A stretch of DNA of 64,000 bases from Gp6-AA40 sp963741135. GTDB taxonomy: Bacteria; Acidobacteriota; Vicinamibacteria; Vicinamibacterales; UBA2999. The DNA is taken from NCBI GenBank assembly GCA_963741135.1, contig CAVUHC010000002.1:558001-622000 (forward strand), read 5' to 3'. Within the stretch, counting starts at the first letter, position 1; each line of letters starts with the position of its first letter. A program made the position numbers and the translations under genes. The notes below the pieces were generated by a model. It searched no databases. It saw only the letters and a program-made list of their open reading frames with translations, and was not told the origin of the DNA. This document shows positions 1 to 8,366 of the stretch, piece after piece.

Positions 1-46
1 GCCGTCCTTTTCGACCGCGGCAGGGTCTGCCCAAGGGTCCGCGCCG

Positions 47-412
47 TTGATCGCACACGTGGTGCTCTTCCGTTTGCGTGCCGACGTGCCGTTGTCTGAA
101 CGTCGCGCGCTCATCGACGCGTACGCGGTTGCGCTTCGCGATATTCCATCCTTGCGTCGGGCGCGCGTCGGCCGTCGCGTGCTCATGGGGCGCGCCTATG
201 AGGAGCTGATGCGTACCGATTTCCCGTACGCGGCGATCCTGGAGTTCGACGATGCCGACGGCGTTCGAGCTTACCTCGACCATCCTGCGCACCGGGAGAT
301 TTCCACGAGATTTTTTGCGGCAATCGCTGAAACGCTGGTGTATGACTTCGAGATGGAGGGAAGCGCAGAAGGACTGCGAGGAATGTTGGCCGACGGCGAC
401 GTGGGAAGCTGA
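47..412 (+). CDS. Dabb-domain (stress-responsive A/B barrel) protein
   Basis: Small 121-aa protein that begins IAHVVLFRL and keeps a ferredoxin-like alpha/beta pattern (PYAAILEFDD, then AYLDHPAHREI), as in the dimeric Dabb family. Members range from plant stress proteins to polyketide cyclases, so the substrate cannot be named. The start is TTG at 47. The frame is open to the window edge, so an upstream start outside the window is possible, but Dabb proteins usually begin exactly at this I-x-H-V motif. It converges on the HAD gene, with a GC-rich palindrome between them. Confidence 0.7.
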   Translation: MIAHVVLFRLRADVPLSERRALIDAYAVALRDIPSLRRARVGRRVLMGRAYEELMRTDFPYAAILEFDDADGVRAYLDHPAHREISTRFFAAIAETLVYDFEMEGSAEGLRGMLADGDVGS

Positions 413-424
413 CGGTCGGATGAA

Positions 425-446
425 GGCGGACCTGAAGGTCCCGCCT
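425..446. repeat. GC-rich palindrome between convergent genes
   Basis: GGCGGACCT (425-433) pairs with AGGTCCCGCC (436-445) with one bulged base, followed by TCTAC. It lies between the 3' ends of two convergent genes, so it may end transcription in both directions. No T-tract follows. Similar palindromes followed by CTAC occur at 10651-10673 and 15022-15043. Confidence 0.5.
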
Positions 447-458
447 CTACGACGCGCG

Positions 459-1169
459 TCAGATGCCCATGACGTTGCGGAGACGGGAGACGAGGGTCGA
501 CTTCGGCGGCGCGGCAACCATCTCCTCTATACGCTTCAGCGCGTCCGCAATCGAAAAGACGGTCTCAATACCGAGTCGGGCGGCTCCAGGTGGGACCGTC
601 TCAATCGGGTCGCGCCACACGAGGATCGGCCGCGCCTTTGATTCGCTGATCACCTCCAGACAATTCTCAGGACGATCGTCGAACACGAGGTCGATGCGCA
701 GCGCGGCCGCCGCTTTACCACGCGACCCGCGAAGCACGCACACCGACGGTAGCTCGAAGCCATGGGCGACGAGCCATCGCTGCGTCTGCAGCTGTGTGGG
801 TTCACCAGCCGTGTCGGGCCGCTGCGTCAGGAAAACTACTTCCAAACCGTGAACGGTTCTCAGCTCGGCTATACGCGCCACCGATCCGGGCTCGATCTCC
901 TCCAACGTCGTCCAGAAGTTCTCGAGAGTGGCCACATGCGCCCAGAGCTGGTGCAGCTGGCGCGACGTAAGACTCTTCTTGCCGGCCGATACATCTACTT
1001 TCGACGCGCCCTCGGCGAGAGCGTCGACATCCATGGGGGCTTCGAGGTGCGTACTGCCGGCTGGACGGAGAAGGACATCGGGGCCGAAGAGCTGTTCGGC
1101 TTCGCGCTGAAGCGCGCTCTCCATGTCCGCGATTGTGCCGTCGAGATCGCATGCGACCCTGAGCGTCAT
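459..1169 (-). CDS. HAD-superfamily hydrolase
   Basis: 236-aa cytosolic protein with the four haloacid-dehalogenase motifs in order: CDLDGTIAD near residue 8 (nucleophile and acid aspartates), FLTQRP (motif II Thr), GSRGKAAA (motif III Lys) and DLVFDDRPEN (motif IV). It is probably a small-molecule phosphatase or nucleotidase; the cap is too short to name a substrate. AAAGGG lies 6 nt before the ATG at 1169, supporting this start. It follows dusB on the same strand after a 342-nt gap, so it probably has its own promoter. Confidence 0.8.
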   Translation of the reverse strand: MTLRVACDLDGTIADMESALQREAEQLFGPDVLLRPAGSTHLEAPMDVDALAEGASKVDVSAGKKSLTSRQLHQLWAHVATLENFWTTLEEIEPGSVARIAELRTVHGLEVVFLTQRPDTAGEPTQLQTQRWLVAHGFELPSVCVLRGSRGKAAAALRIDLVFDDRPENCLEVISESKARPILVWRDPIETVPPGAARLGIETVFSIADALKRIEEMVAAPPKSTLVSRLRNVMGI

Positions 1170-1511
1170 CTATTGCCCTTTGTTCCAGCCATTTTTCCGT
1201 TTTCTACCACGCGCGGGCGATGCTGCGCATGCGCTTCCCCTCGAATAGCGCGCCTGCCGATTGTTCGGACTGGCACGCCGATTGGACTCGCCACCGTGAC
1301 GTGCCAACTGGAGCCTGGCGACTTATCGGGTTAGCAAGCACGCTGCTGGCCCTCATTCTGGTCAACTAACACCATGAAACGCACTCGCCGTCTTCGCCGT
1401 CTTCTGAGGCTTGCCGTGTGGTGGAATCGTTTCGTCCACTCCATCAATTCATTCGACACTGGGCTCATCGCCGCGACAAGGTAGTCGCAAGCCTGGCCAG
1501 GCTGGAAACTG
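1170..1511. other. Intergenic stretch without a supported gene
   Basis: 342 nt between dusB and the HAD gene. On the plus strand two tiny frames lie back to back: 1220-1369 (49 codons, ending in a hydrophobic helix) and 1374-1484 (36 codons, Arg-rich start). Neither has a ribosome binding site or a family I recognise, so I do not call them genes. A short imperfect microsatellite of cgccgtctt units lies near 1387-1402. Confidence 0.3.
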
Positions 1512-2558
1512 TCAGCAACAGCCACACCCCACGAAGAACTCGTCGATGATTTCGCGCAGTTCCTGAACGCTGGCGGCGCTGTTCACGCGCACGCGGAGCT
1601 GTGACCCATGCTCGAACCCCTTGGAGTACCACGAGCACAGCGCGCGCAACTTGTTAATCACCCAGCGCTCTCGGCCTCGCGCGACGCGATCGCCATTCCG
1701 ATTGTCCTCGGCGCCAGGCGCCAGATGCCGGAATCCGTCTCTCTCGTTGACGCGTTCGTTGACGAGCAGATCGATATAGTCGAGCAGGAACTCGCCGCGT
1801 TGGCGAAGGGTTACTTCCCGCGGGGCTCGCCCGCTCGCGATGTCGGCGGCCTGGGCCAGCACCCACGGATTGCGCAGCACTCCCCGCCCGACGAGAACGC
1901 CGCTGACGCCCGACCGGAGACGATCGACGATTTGCTGCGGCTCGATGCAATCGCCGCTGCCCAGCACCGGGATGCTCAGGTCCTGCGCAACGCCGGCCAC
2001 GAGCTCCCAATCCGCGGATCCGCTGTACGACTGTTCTGCGGTGCGGCCGTGGATCGTCACGGCAGCGGCGCCGGCATCCTGCACCATCCTCGCGAGGTCC
2101 GGCGCGTTGCGCGTTCGATCGTTCCAGCCGGCGCGCATTTTCACCGTCACCGGAATCTTCACCGCCTTCGCCATCGCGTTGATGACCGACGCGGCGTGAT
2201 GCGGCTCCCGCATCAGGCTGCACCCGGCGTTATGCTTCGCGATCTTCGGCACGGGACAGCCCATGTTCACGTCGACGATATCGGCGCCCATGCCCTCCAC
2301 GATCTGGGCGGCCGCTGCCATCTTGTCAGGATCGCCGCCGAAGATCTGAATCGAGACCGGACGCTCCTCCTCGGTGAACTCGGCGTATTCGAGCGTGCGA
2401 TCGATTCCACGCACGAGGCCCTCCGACGACACCATCTCGGTGACGACAAGGCCGCATCCGCCCTGCCGCTTCACAAGGCGGCGAAAGGCGGTGTCGGTCA
2501 TCCCCGCCATAGGCGCAACGACGAATGGCGACGGAAGCGAGACGTTGCCGATTTTCAT
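1512..2558 (-). CDS. dusB: tRNA-dihydrouridine synthase (DusB type)
   Basis: FMN-dependent enzyme that reduces uridines in the tRNA D-loop using NADPH. The 348-aa protein is full length. It starts KIGNVSLPSPFVVAPMAGMT, the FMN-binding first strand of the TIM barrel. VNMGCPVPKIAKHNAG holds the catalytic cysteine (C101), and TVKMRAGWND, TIHGRTAEQ and LVGRGVLRNPW give the remaining flavin and tRNA contacts. The tail is a short Cys-rich extension (VGCGCC). The nusG-like gene starts 581 nt upstream and ends 32 nt before dusB, so the two are probably co-transcribed. Confidence 0.93.
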   Translation of the reverse strand: MKIGNVSLPSPFVVAPMAGMTDTAFRRLVKRQGGCGLVVTEMVSSEGLVRGIDRTLEYAEFTEEERPVSIQIFGGDPDKMAAAAQIVEGMGADIVDVNMGCPVPKIAKHNAGCSLMREPHHAASVINAMAKAVKIPVTVKMRAGWNDRTRNAPDLARMVQDAGAAAVTIHGRTAEQSYSGSADWELVAGVAQDLSIPVLGSGDCIEPQQIVDRLRSGVSGVLVGRGVLRNPWVLAQAADIASGRAPREVTLRQRGEFLLDYIDLLVNERVNERDGFRHLAPGAEDNRNGDRVARGRERWVINKLRALCSWYSKGFEHGSQLRVRVNSAASVQELREIIDEFFVGCGCC

Positions 2559-2590
2559 TCGATGCCTGGTGGTCTTCGAGTCTGTGGTGC

Positions 2591-3139
2591 TCAGTACGCC
2601 TTGACGTCGGCGGCGTCGACTTCAACGCTGACGGCCTGTCCGATCAGGTCCACCGACAGGACGAGACGCGCGTGTGCGCCTTTGCGCATGAGGCGGCCGA
2701 TCACACCCTTGAGCGGTCCGTGCACGACCTCCACCATCATGCCCTCGCGGATCATCGGGCACGGGTCGTACGCGAGCTCGCTCTCGATCAGCAGGCGGAT
2801 GGCGTCGATTTCGTGCTCGGGAATCGGTGCGGGCTCGCCCTCAAACGAGATGATGTTGACGACGCCCGCGCACTTCAGGATGGGGAGACGCTCGCGGAGA
2901 TTGAAGCGGGCAAAGCAGTACCCGGGAAACAGTGGCCAGTCGATTTTCTTCTTGCGATCCTTCCACCGGCTCCAGCGTGTGACCGTCGGCAGGAACGACT
3001 CGATGTGCTTCTGCTCGAGCTGTTCGCGCACGACCTGCTCGTGCCGCGACCGCGTCCACAGCGCGTACCAACGAACGTCCTGCTCGGACAGACGCGTGAC
3101 ACCGGTGCCGCCGGGCTCGGTCGTCGAATCGTGATTCAT
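2591..3139 (-). CDS. NusG/RfaH-family transcription antiterminator
   Basis: 182 aa. An N-terminal NGN domain (RWYALWTRSRHEQVVREQL, then PLFPGYCFARFN) is followed by a KOW domain (EGMMVEVVHGPLKGVIGRLMR). NGN binds the RNA polymerase clamp; KOW contacts the ribosome or other factors. The PLFPGYCF pattern and lack of the NusG-conserved context (secE/rpl genes) make it look like a specialised paralogue (RfaH/UpxY/LoaP type) rather than housekeeping NusG. Its neighbours are dusB downstream and the SurA-type gene 7 nt upstream, not a long biosynthetic operon. Confidence 0.88.
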   Translation of the reverse strand: MNHDSTTEPGGTGVTRLSEQDVRWYALWTRSRHEQVVREQLEQKHIESFLPTVTRWSRWKDRKKKIDWPLFPGYCFARFNLRERLPILKCAGVVNIISFEGEPAPIPEHEIDAIRLLIESELAYDPCPMIREGMMVEVVHGPLKGVIGRLMRKGAHARLVLSVDLIGQAVSVEVDAADVKAY

Positions 3140-3146
3140 CGGCGAA

Positions 3147-4223
3147 TCAGCTTTTGGCCGGTGCCGGCTGCTCCGCCTCGAGCGCCTTCTGCCGCTCGGC
3201 CAGCGCCTGTTCGTACGCCTTCTTCAGCTCGTCGTTCCTCCATGTGATGGTCGCCGCGCTGCGGAGCTTCTCGAGGTACTTCTGGGTTTCGCCTCGCCGC
3301 TTCTGCTCGGCGATCTTGTCGCCGATGTCGGAACGAGCCTCGTCGAACGTTTTGATCTTCGTCGCGGACCGCGACTCGAGGAAGAGAATCTGGTATCCGC
3401 GCTGCGTGCGGATGACTTCAGAGGTTTCGCCGGGCTTGATGCCCTCGATGACCTTCTGAAGCGCGGGCGCGAGCTCGTCGACGTTGATCGGGCCGATCAA
3501 CCCGCCATTGGCCTTCGACGACGCGTCGGACACCTCGCCGGCCAGGCGAGCGAACGGTTCGCCGCCAAGCAGCCGATGCCGGATATCCTCGGCCTTCGCT
3601 TTCGCGGCATCGTCCTCCGCCACGTTGATGCCGCGATCCGACGTGGGCACCGTGATCAGAATCTCCCTGAGCATGATCGACGATGGCGTCGTGAATTCCT
3701 GTTTATGCGCGTCGTAGTACGCGTGCGCCTCGTCTTCGGTCACGCTGATTTTCGCGAGCACCTCGTTCTGCTGCACCCGCGTCTCCAGCATGTTCTTTTC
3801 GAGCTGCCGGCGCAGATCGGCAAGGGTCATCCCCTCCTGCTTCAGCGCCTCCTGGAACTTGGCCTCGTCGTCGATGTTGTTGTCCTTCTTGATGTTGTCG
3901 AGGACGCTCTTGAACTGCTCGTCAGTCATCGTGTAGCCGAGCTCGCGACCGCGCTGCACGAGCAGCAGCTCGTCAACGGCGTTGAGAATCAGCTGCGGCG
4001 TGCTCGCCGCAACGGCCTTCTGAAGCTCTGGACTGTCGGACGTGACGTTCTGGAGGTCGGGGCGCTGGCGCAGGAATTCGACCTGGAGTCGTTCGAAATC
4101 CCCTTTGGTGACGATGTCGCCGTTCACCTTGACGAGCACCTGTTCGAGAATCTCCGCCCGCAAGGGGGAGGAGGCAATGAGCGCTGCCAGAAGGGCGGCG
4201 ACGACCGCGAATTTCTTCATCAT
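3147..4223 (-). CDS. SurA/PpiC-type periplasmic peptidyl-prolyl isomerase
   Basis: Predicted periplasmic chaperone for outer-membrane proteins. The signal peptide MMKKFAVVAALLAALIASS ends near LRA. It is followed by a SurA-type N domain (LEQVLVKVNGDIVTKGDFE) and one parvulin domain (IMLREILITV through GYQILFLESR), with a basic coiled C-terminal helix. I chose the start at 4223 because AAGGA lies 7 nt before this ATGATG; the upstream ATG pair at 4247 has no such site. It follows mfd closely (34 nt) and precedes the nusG-like gene by 7 nt. Confidence 0.88.
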   Translation of the reverse strand: MMKKFAVVAALLAALIASSPLRAEILEQVLVKVNGDIVTKGDFERLQVEFLRQRPDLQNVTSDSPELQKAVAASTPQLILNAVDELLLVQRGRELGYTMTDEQFKSVLDNIKKDNNIDDEAKFQEALKQEGMTLADLRRQLEKNMLETRVQQNEVLAKISVTEDEAHAYYDAHKQEFTTPSSIMLREILITVPTSDRGINVAEDDAAKAKAEDIRHRLLGGEPFARLAGEVSDASSKANGGLIGPINVDELAPALQKVIEGIKPGETSEVIRTQRGYQILFLESRSATKIKTFDEARSDIGDKIAEQKRRGETQKYLEKLRSAATITWRNDELKKAYEQALAERQKALEAEQPAPAKS

Positions 4224-4257
4224 TTGCAATTCCTTGGAATTCATCATCTTAGCAACG

Positions 4258-7200
4258 TCAACGAGGTCCCGCCAGCGCGGCCAGGAGCGCCTCGAGCCGC
4301 GAGAACATCCCCCCCTCGGCGCGGGGATCCTGGCGGGGTTTGCGAAGGATTTCTTCCTTCGTGAACCCTGACGTCACCTGGCCGGTGGTTGCACGCGCCG
4401 TCCACCAGCTGGTTTCCCTGGAAACGCCCGCCTGTCCGCCTCTACGCGGATAGGGGGGACGGTTATAAGACGTCGGGAGGGCCGCGGACGTCTTTGGCTT
4501 CTCCACGGCGGCGTCCAGCTCAAGCTTCAGCGACACTGGAGGCACCAGGATGGCGCCCGGCCACTCGTGCACCACCTTCACGAGGCGGAGCGGATCCATC
4601 TTCGCCAGCGGCCTGAATTTGATGACCGCCAGCCGGCCCTCCCGATCGATGGTCTCGATTCCCAGCCGGTCGGCCATGATGCGAATGCGCCCGTATTCAG
4701 CAAGATTCAGCACTGAGGCGGTGGGCGGACCGTAGCGATCGGCAATTTCGTCGAGCGTCGCCTCGAGCTCGGTCTCGGTGCGGGTTGCCGCGACCTTGCG
4801 ATAGACCATCAACCGCTGGTTCATGTCGGGGATGTAGCCCTCGTCGATCTTGAGGTCGACTCCAAGATTGACCGTCGCGCGCACGTCGTCCTCGAGCTCT
4901 TCGCCCTTCAGCTCGCGGACAGTCTCCTCGAGCAGCTTCATGTACATCTCGAAGCCGACCGCATCGATCTGGCCGCTCTGCTCCCCGCCAAGGAGATTGC
5001 CGGCGCCGCGAATCTCCAGGTCGAGCGCCGCGACGCGGAACCCACTGCCGAGGTCGCTGAATTCCTTGATCGCCGCCAGCCGTTTCCGCGCGACGGGCGA
5101 CAACGATTCCTGCGGCGGAATCAATAGATAGGCATAGGCCGGGCGATCCGACCGGCCGACGCGACCGCGCAGCTGATAGAGCTGCGACAGGCCGTACCTG
5201 TCGGCGCGGTTGATGATGATCGTGTTCGCATTCGGGATATCGAGTCCGTTCTCGACGATCGTCGTCGCGAGCAGGATGTCGAACCTGCGCTCCACGAATC
5301 CCAGCATCGCCTTCTCGAGCTCGTCTTCTCCCATTTGTCCGTGGCCGATGACGATCTTCGCTTCCGGGACGAGACGCTGCAGCAGGTTACCGATCGAGAA
5401 GATCGATTCGACACGATTGTGGACGAAATAGATCTGGCCCCCGCGTGCGAGCTCGTTCCTCACCGCACGCTCGATCACGGGCGCATCGAATTTCACGACA
5501 TTGGTCTGGATGGACAGACGATCCTTCGGTGGTGTCTCGATGATCGACATGTCACGGATACCAACGAGCGACATGTTCAGTGTCCGCGGAATCGGCGTCG
5601 CGGTCATTGTCAGGACATCGACGCGCTTGCGCATCTGCTTGATGCGCTCCTTGTGCGCGACGCCGAACCGCTGCTCCTCGTCGACGACGAGCAGGCCGAG
5701 ATCCTTGAAGAGGAGGTCCTTCGACAGCAGGCGATGTGTGCCGACGATGATGTCGATCTTGCCGGAGGCGACACCGGCGATGATGTCGTTCGTTTCCTGC
5801 TTGGTCCGGAAGCGGCTCACCATATCGATCGTCACAGGGAATCCTGCAAACCGGTCGCGCAGCGTCTTCGCGTGCTGAAACGCCAGGATCGTGGTCGGCG
5901 CGAGGACCGCCACCTGCTTGCCGTCCATGACGGCCTTGAACGCCGCGCGCATCGCGACCTCGGTCTTGCCGTAGCCGACATCGCCGCACAGCAGGCGATC
6001 CATCGGAGTGGCCGTCTCCATGTCGCGCTTGATGTCCGTGATGGCGGTGACCTGGTCGGGGGTCAGCACGTACGGAAAGGCGTCCTCGAACTCCTCCTGC
6101 CAGTGCGTGTCGGGTGAGAATGCGTGTCCCGGTACTGCCTTTCGCTGAGCGTAGAGCTTCAGCAGCTCCTCGGCCATGTCGCGCATCGCCTTCTTGACGC
6201 GCGTCTTGGCCTTCTCCCACGTCGTGCCGCCAAGGCGATCGAGCGCGGGACGGCTGCCGCCTGTGTATTTCTGAATGAGGTCGAGTCGCTCGACGGGAAC
6301 AAAGAGCTTGTCGTCCCCGTGATAGCGCAGCTCGAGGAACTCGTGCGTGCCTTCAGCGCTGCCGCGGACGCCGATCTGCTTGAGACCGACGAATTCACCG
6401 ATGCCGTGATCGACGTGGACCACAAGGTCGCCGACTTTCAGATCCCGCAGGTCGGAGAGGAACGTCTTCGCCAGATTGCGCCGTTTCTCCGGCGCGCGGC
6501 GTTCTTCTTCGAAGACGTCGGCCTCCGCGTACACCTGCAGGCCCGCGTCCGCCAGCCGGAAGCCACGCGAAAGCGATCCGACCGCAACGAGCACCGCTGC
6601 AGCGTGCGCATCCTCGGCGCGCTCGACCGGAATGGCGACGATCTCGTATTCCTGGAGGATCTCGATCGTCCGCTCGGCTCGGCCATGGCTGTCGGCAATG
6701 AACAGGATCGTGTCGCCGCGCTCGCGTGCCTGGCGGACCTCCGTGATCCAATCATTGACGCGGCCCCGGAACTCCATCGCGGGCTGGCACCGCACCTGTC
6801 GAACCGCCACGGTTTCGTCGAGCGCGAGCTCCTCGAGGCGTGGCGCCGGGCCGATGCGCGTATCCAGATCGTCCCAGGCGACATAGGCCTGATCGGGCGG
6901 CGCCGCCACGACGTGCCCGCGCGCTGCGGCATCGTCGTAGCTCGACGCGAGCTGCTCACGGACCTTTTGTGCCTGCTCCTTGACCTGCTCCTGCTCGGAC
7001 ACCAGCAACCGCAGGCCGTGCGAGGCGGAAAGAAAATCAAAGACAGGGACCGTGTCGGCGTCTGCCTCGAATCGCTCGCGAACCGGCACGATCAGAAGTT
7101 GATCGGTCACGCTCGTCGAACGCTGCGTTGCCGGGTCGAACCGCCGCAGCGATTCGACCATGTCACCGACGAACTCAATCCGGACGGGCTCGGCGTCACC

Positions 7201-7836
7201 GGCGAGGAACAGGTCGACGATGCCGCCGCGGATGGCAAACGAGCCGTGCTCGTCGACGGGATCCTCGCGAGTGAAGCCGGCGTCAACGAGAAGATCCGCG
7301 AGTTGCTGCGGATCGATTTCGGTTCCGGATCGAATGTTGAGCGAGGCGCTGAGCAGTCGCTCGGGACGGCTGACGCGGGGCAGGAGGGCAGCGGCTGAGG
7401 CGACAATCAGGCGCGCCGTGCCGGTGGCGGCACCATGCAATGCACGCGCACGCGCGGCCGACACCCGGAAGTGAGGCGTCATGCCCCGGTAGGGATCGAC
7501 CTGGAGCGACGGCAGCGGCAGTACAGCGCGTTCGACGTCGGCGTCCGACGCCCCCTCGAGCGCGCCGTAGAAGAACCGGGCGTCGGCCGTGATCTGCTCG
7601 ACGTCTTTGTCCGTTGGCACGACCAGGACCGTGATTCCGGAGGCAGCCCGCGCCGCAAACGCGGCTGCGAACGCCTTTGCGGCAGGAGTGAGGCCCGCAA
7701 CAACAGAAGAGGGTCTATCGAGCGCCGCTTTGGCGGCTGCCTGGCTGAAAAGAGCGCGAAGGGTGAGAGAGGTTGCCGTGGTCATCTGGGGTACATGCGG
7801 AAGGCCCACCGCAGCGCGCAAGGGCTGGGTGAGCAA
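4258..7836 (-). CDS. mfd: Transcription-repair coupling factor Mfd
   Basis: Large DNA translocase that removes stalled RNA polymerase and recruits UvrA. Domains in order: UvrB-homology region, RNA-polymerase-interacting CarD-like domain (VGDLVVHVDHGIGEFVGLKQ), helicase core with Walker A GDVGYGKTEVAMRAA and DEEQ box VVDEEQRFG, the RecG-like TRG motif RGRVGRSDRPAYAYLL, and the C-terminal autoinhibitory domain. The TTG at 7836 is preceded by GGAGG at 4 nt; an ATG 51 nt downstream (7785) is the alternative. The last ~90 residues are an unusual Pro/Arg/Gly/Thr-rich tail absent from typical Mfd. Confidence 0.95.
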   Translation of the reverse strand: MLTQPLRAAVGLPHVPQMTTATSLTLRALFSQAAAKAALDRPSSVVAGLTPAAKAFAAAFAARAASGITVLVVPTDKDVEQITADARFFYGALEGASDADVERAVLPLPSLQVDPYRGMTPHFRVSAARARALHGAATGTARLIVASAAALLPRVSRPERLLSASLNIRSGTEIDPQQLADLLVDAGFTREDPVDEHGSFAIRGGIVDLFLAGDAEPVRIEFVGDMVESLRRFDPATQRSTSVTDQLLIVPVRERFEADADTVPVFDFLSASHGLRLLVSEQEQVKEQAQKVREQLASSYDDAAARGHVVAAPPDQAYVAWDDLDTRIGPAPRLEELALDETVAVRQVRCQPAMEFRGRVNDWITEVRQARERGDTILFIADSHGRAERTIEILQEYEIVAIPVERAEDAHAAAVLVAVGSLSRGFRLADAGLQVYAEADVFEEERRAPEKRRNLAKTFLSDLRDLKVGDLVVHVDHGIGEFVGLKQIGVRGSAEGTHEFLELRYHGDDKLFVPVERLDLIQKYTGGSRPALDRLGGTTWEKAKTRVKKAMRDMAEELLKLYAQRKAVPGHAFSPDTHWQEEFEDAFPYVLTPDQVTAITDIKRDMETATPMDRLLCGDVGYGKTEVAMRAAFKAVMDGKQVAVLAPTTILAFQHAKTLRDRFAGFPVTIDMVSRFRTKQETNDIIAGVASGKIDIIVGTHRLLSKDLLFKDLGLLVVDEEQRFGVAHKERIKQMRKRVDVLTMTATPIPRTLNMSLVGIRDMSIIETPPKDRLSIQTNVVKFDAPVIERAVRNELARGGQIYFVHNRVESIFSIGNLLQRLVPEAKIVIGHGQMGEDELEKAMLGFVERRFDILLATTIVENGLDIPNANTIIINRADRYGLSQLYQLRGRVGRSDRPAYAYLLIPPQESLSPVARKRLAAIKEFSDLGSGFRVAALDLEIRGAGNLLGGEQSGQIDAVGFEMYMKLLEETVRELKGEELEDDVRATVNLGVDLKIDEGYIPDMNQRLMVYRKVAATRTETELEATLDEIADRYGPPTASVLNLAEYGRIRIMADRLGIETIDREGRLAVIKFRPLAKMDPLRLVKVVHEWPGAILVPPVSLKLELDAAVEKPKTSAALPTSYNRPPYPRRGGQAGVSRETSWWTARATTGQVTSGFTKEEILRKPRQDPRAEGGMFSRLEALLAALAGPR

Positions 7837-7874
7837 CCAACCTCCATTGTCACATAGGGAGACAGCTTGTCAGG

Positions 7875-8366
7875 CTAACGGGCGAGCGCCTTCACTTTCC
7901 TGATCAGGTCGGTCGTCGAATAGCCGGGCGCCAGGTCCATGCGAACCACGCGCCCCCCGCGTGCTTCGACCGTGTCGCGCCCAACAATGTTGTCCGGTCC
8001 CCAATCGGCGCCTTTGACGAGCACGTCCGGCTGAACACGCCTGATAATCGCGTCCGGTGTCTGCTCGTCAAAGATAGCGACCGCGTCCACGCACTCCAGT
8101 GCAAGCAGAACCTCCGCCCGCTCCTCGGCCGGCGTTATCGGTCGCTCGGGTCCCTTGATCGCGCGGACCGAGCGATCCGAGTTCACGCCAACGATTAACG
8201 CATCGCCAAGGCGCCGGGCGTCGCGCAGGTAACGCACGTGACCAGGATGAAGCAGATCGAACACACCGTTGGTGAATACGACCGTTGCGCCTCGCCCCCG
8301 GACGCGTTCGGCGAGCTCCGCCGCCTGGTCAATGGAATAAATCGCGGGAGTGCCGCTGCTGGTCAT
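7875..8366 (-). CDS. rfaE2: RfaE2/HldE-type nucleotidyltransferase
   Basis: 163-aa cytidylyltransferase-fold protein with the adenylyltransferase signature FTNGVFDLLHPGHVRYL and the downstream GVNSDRSVRAIKGPERPI, LKGADW-like and YSTTDLI motifs of D-beta-D-heptose 1-phosphate adenylyltransferase. It would activate heptose-1-phosphate for LPS core or glycan synthesis. Unlike E. coli HldE there is no fused kinase domain. Its ATG overlaps the stop of the ABC ATPase (ATGA), which fixes the start at 8366 and indicates translational coupling with the polysaccharide exporter. Confidence 0.87.
   Translation of the reverse strand: MTSSGTPAIYSIDQAAELAERVRGRGATVVFTNGVFDLLHPGHVRYLRDARRLGDALIVGVNSDRSVRAIKGPERPITPAEERAEVLLALECVDAVAIFDEQTPDAIIRRVQPDVLVKGADWGPDNIVGRDTVEARGGRVVRMDLAPGYSTTDLIRKVKALAR

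Noticed and set aside
1331..1525. 64-codon minus-strand frame between dusB and the HAD gene
   Set aside because: No ribosome binding site, overlaps the end of dusB, and has an Arg-run typical of spurious frames.
1608..3134. 508-codon plus-strand frame across dusB and the nusG-like gene
   Set aside because: Antisense shadow; both real genes show complete family signatures on the minus strand.
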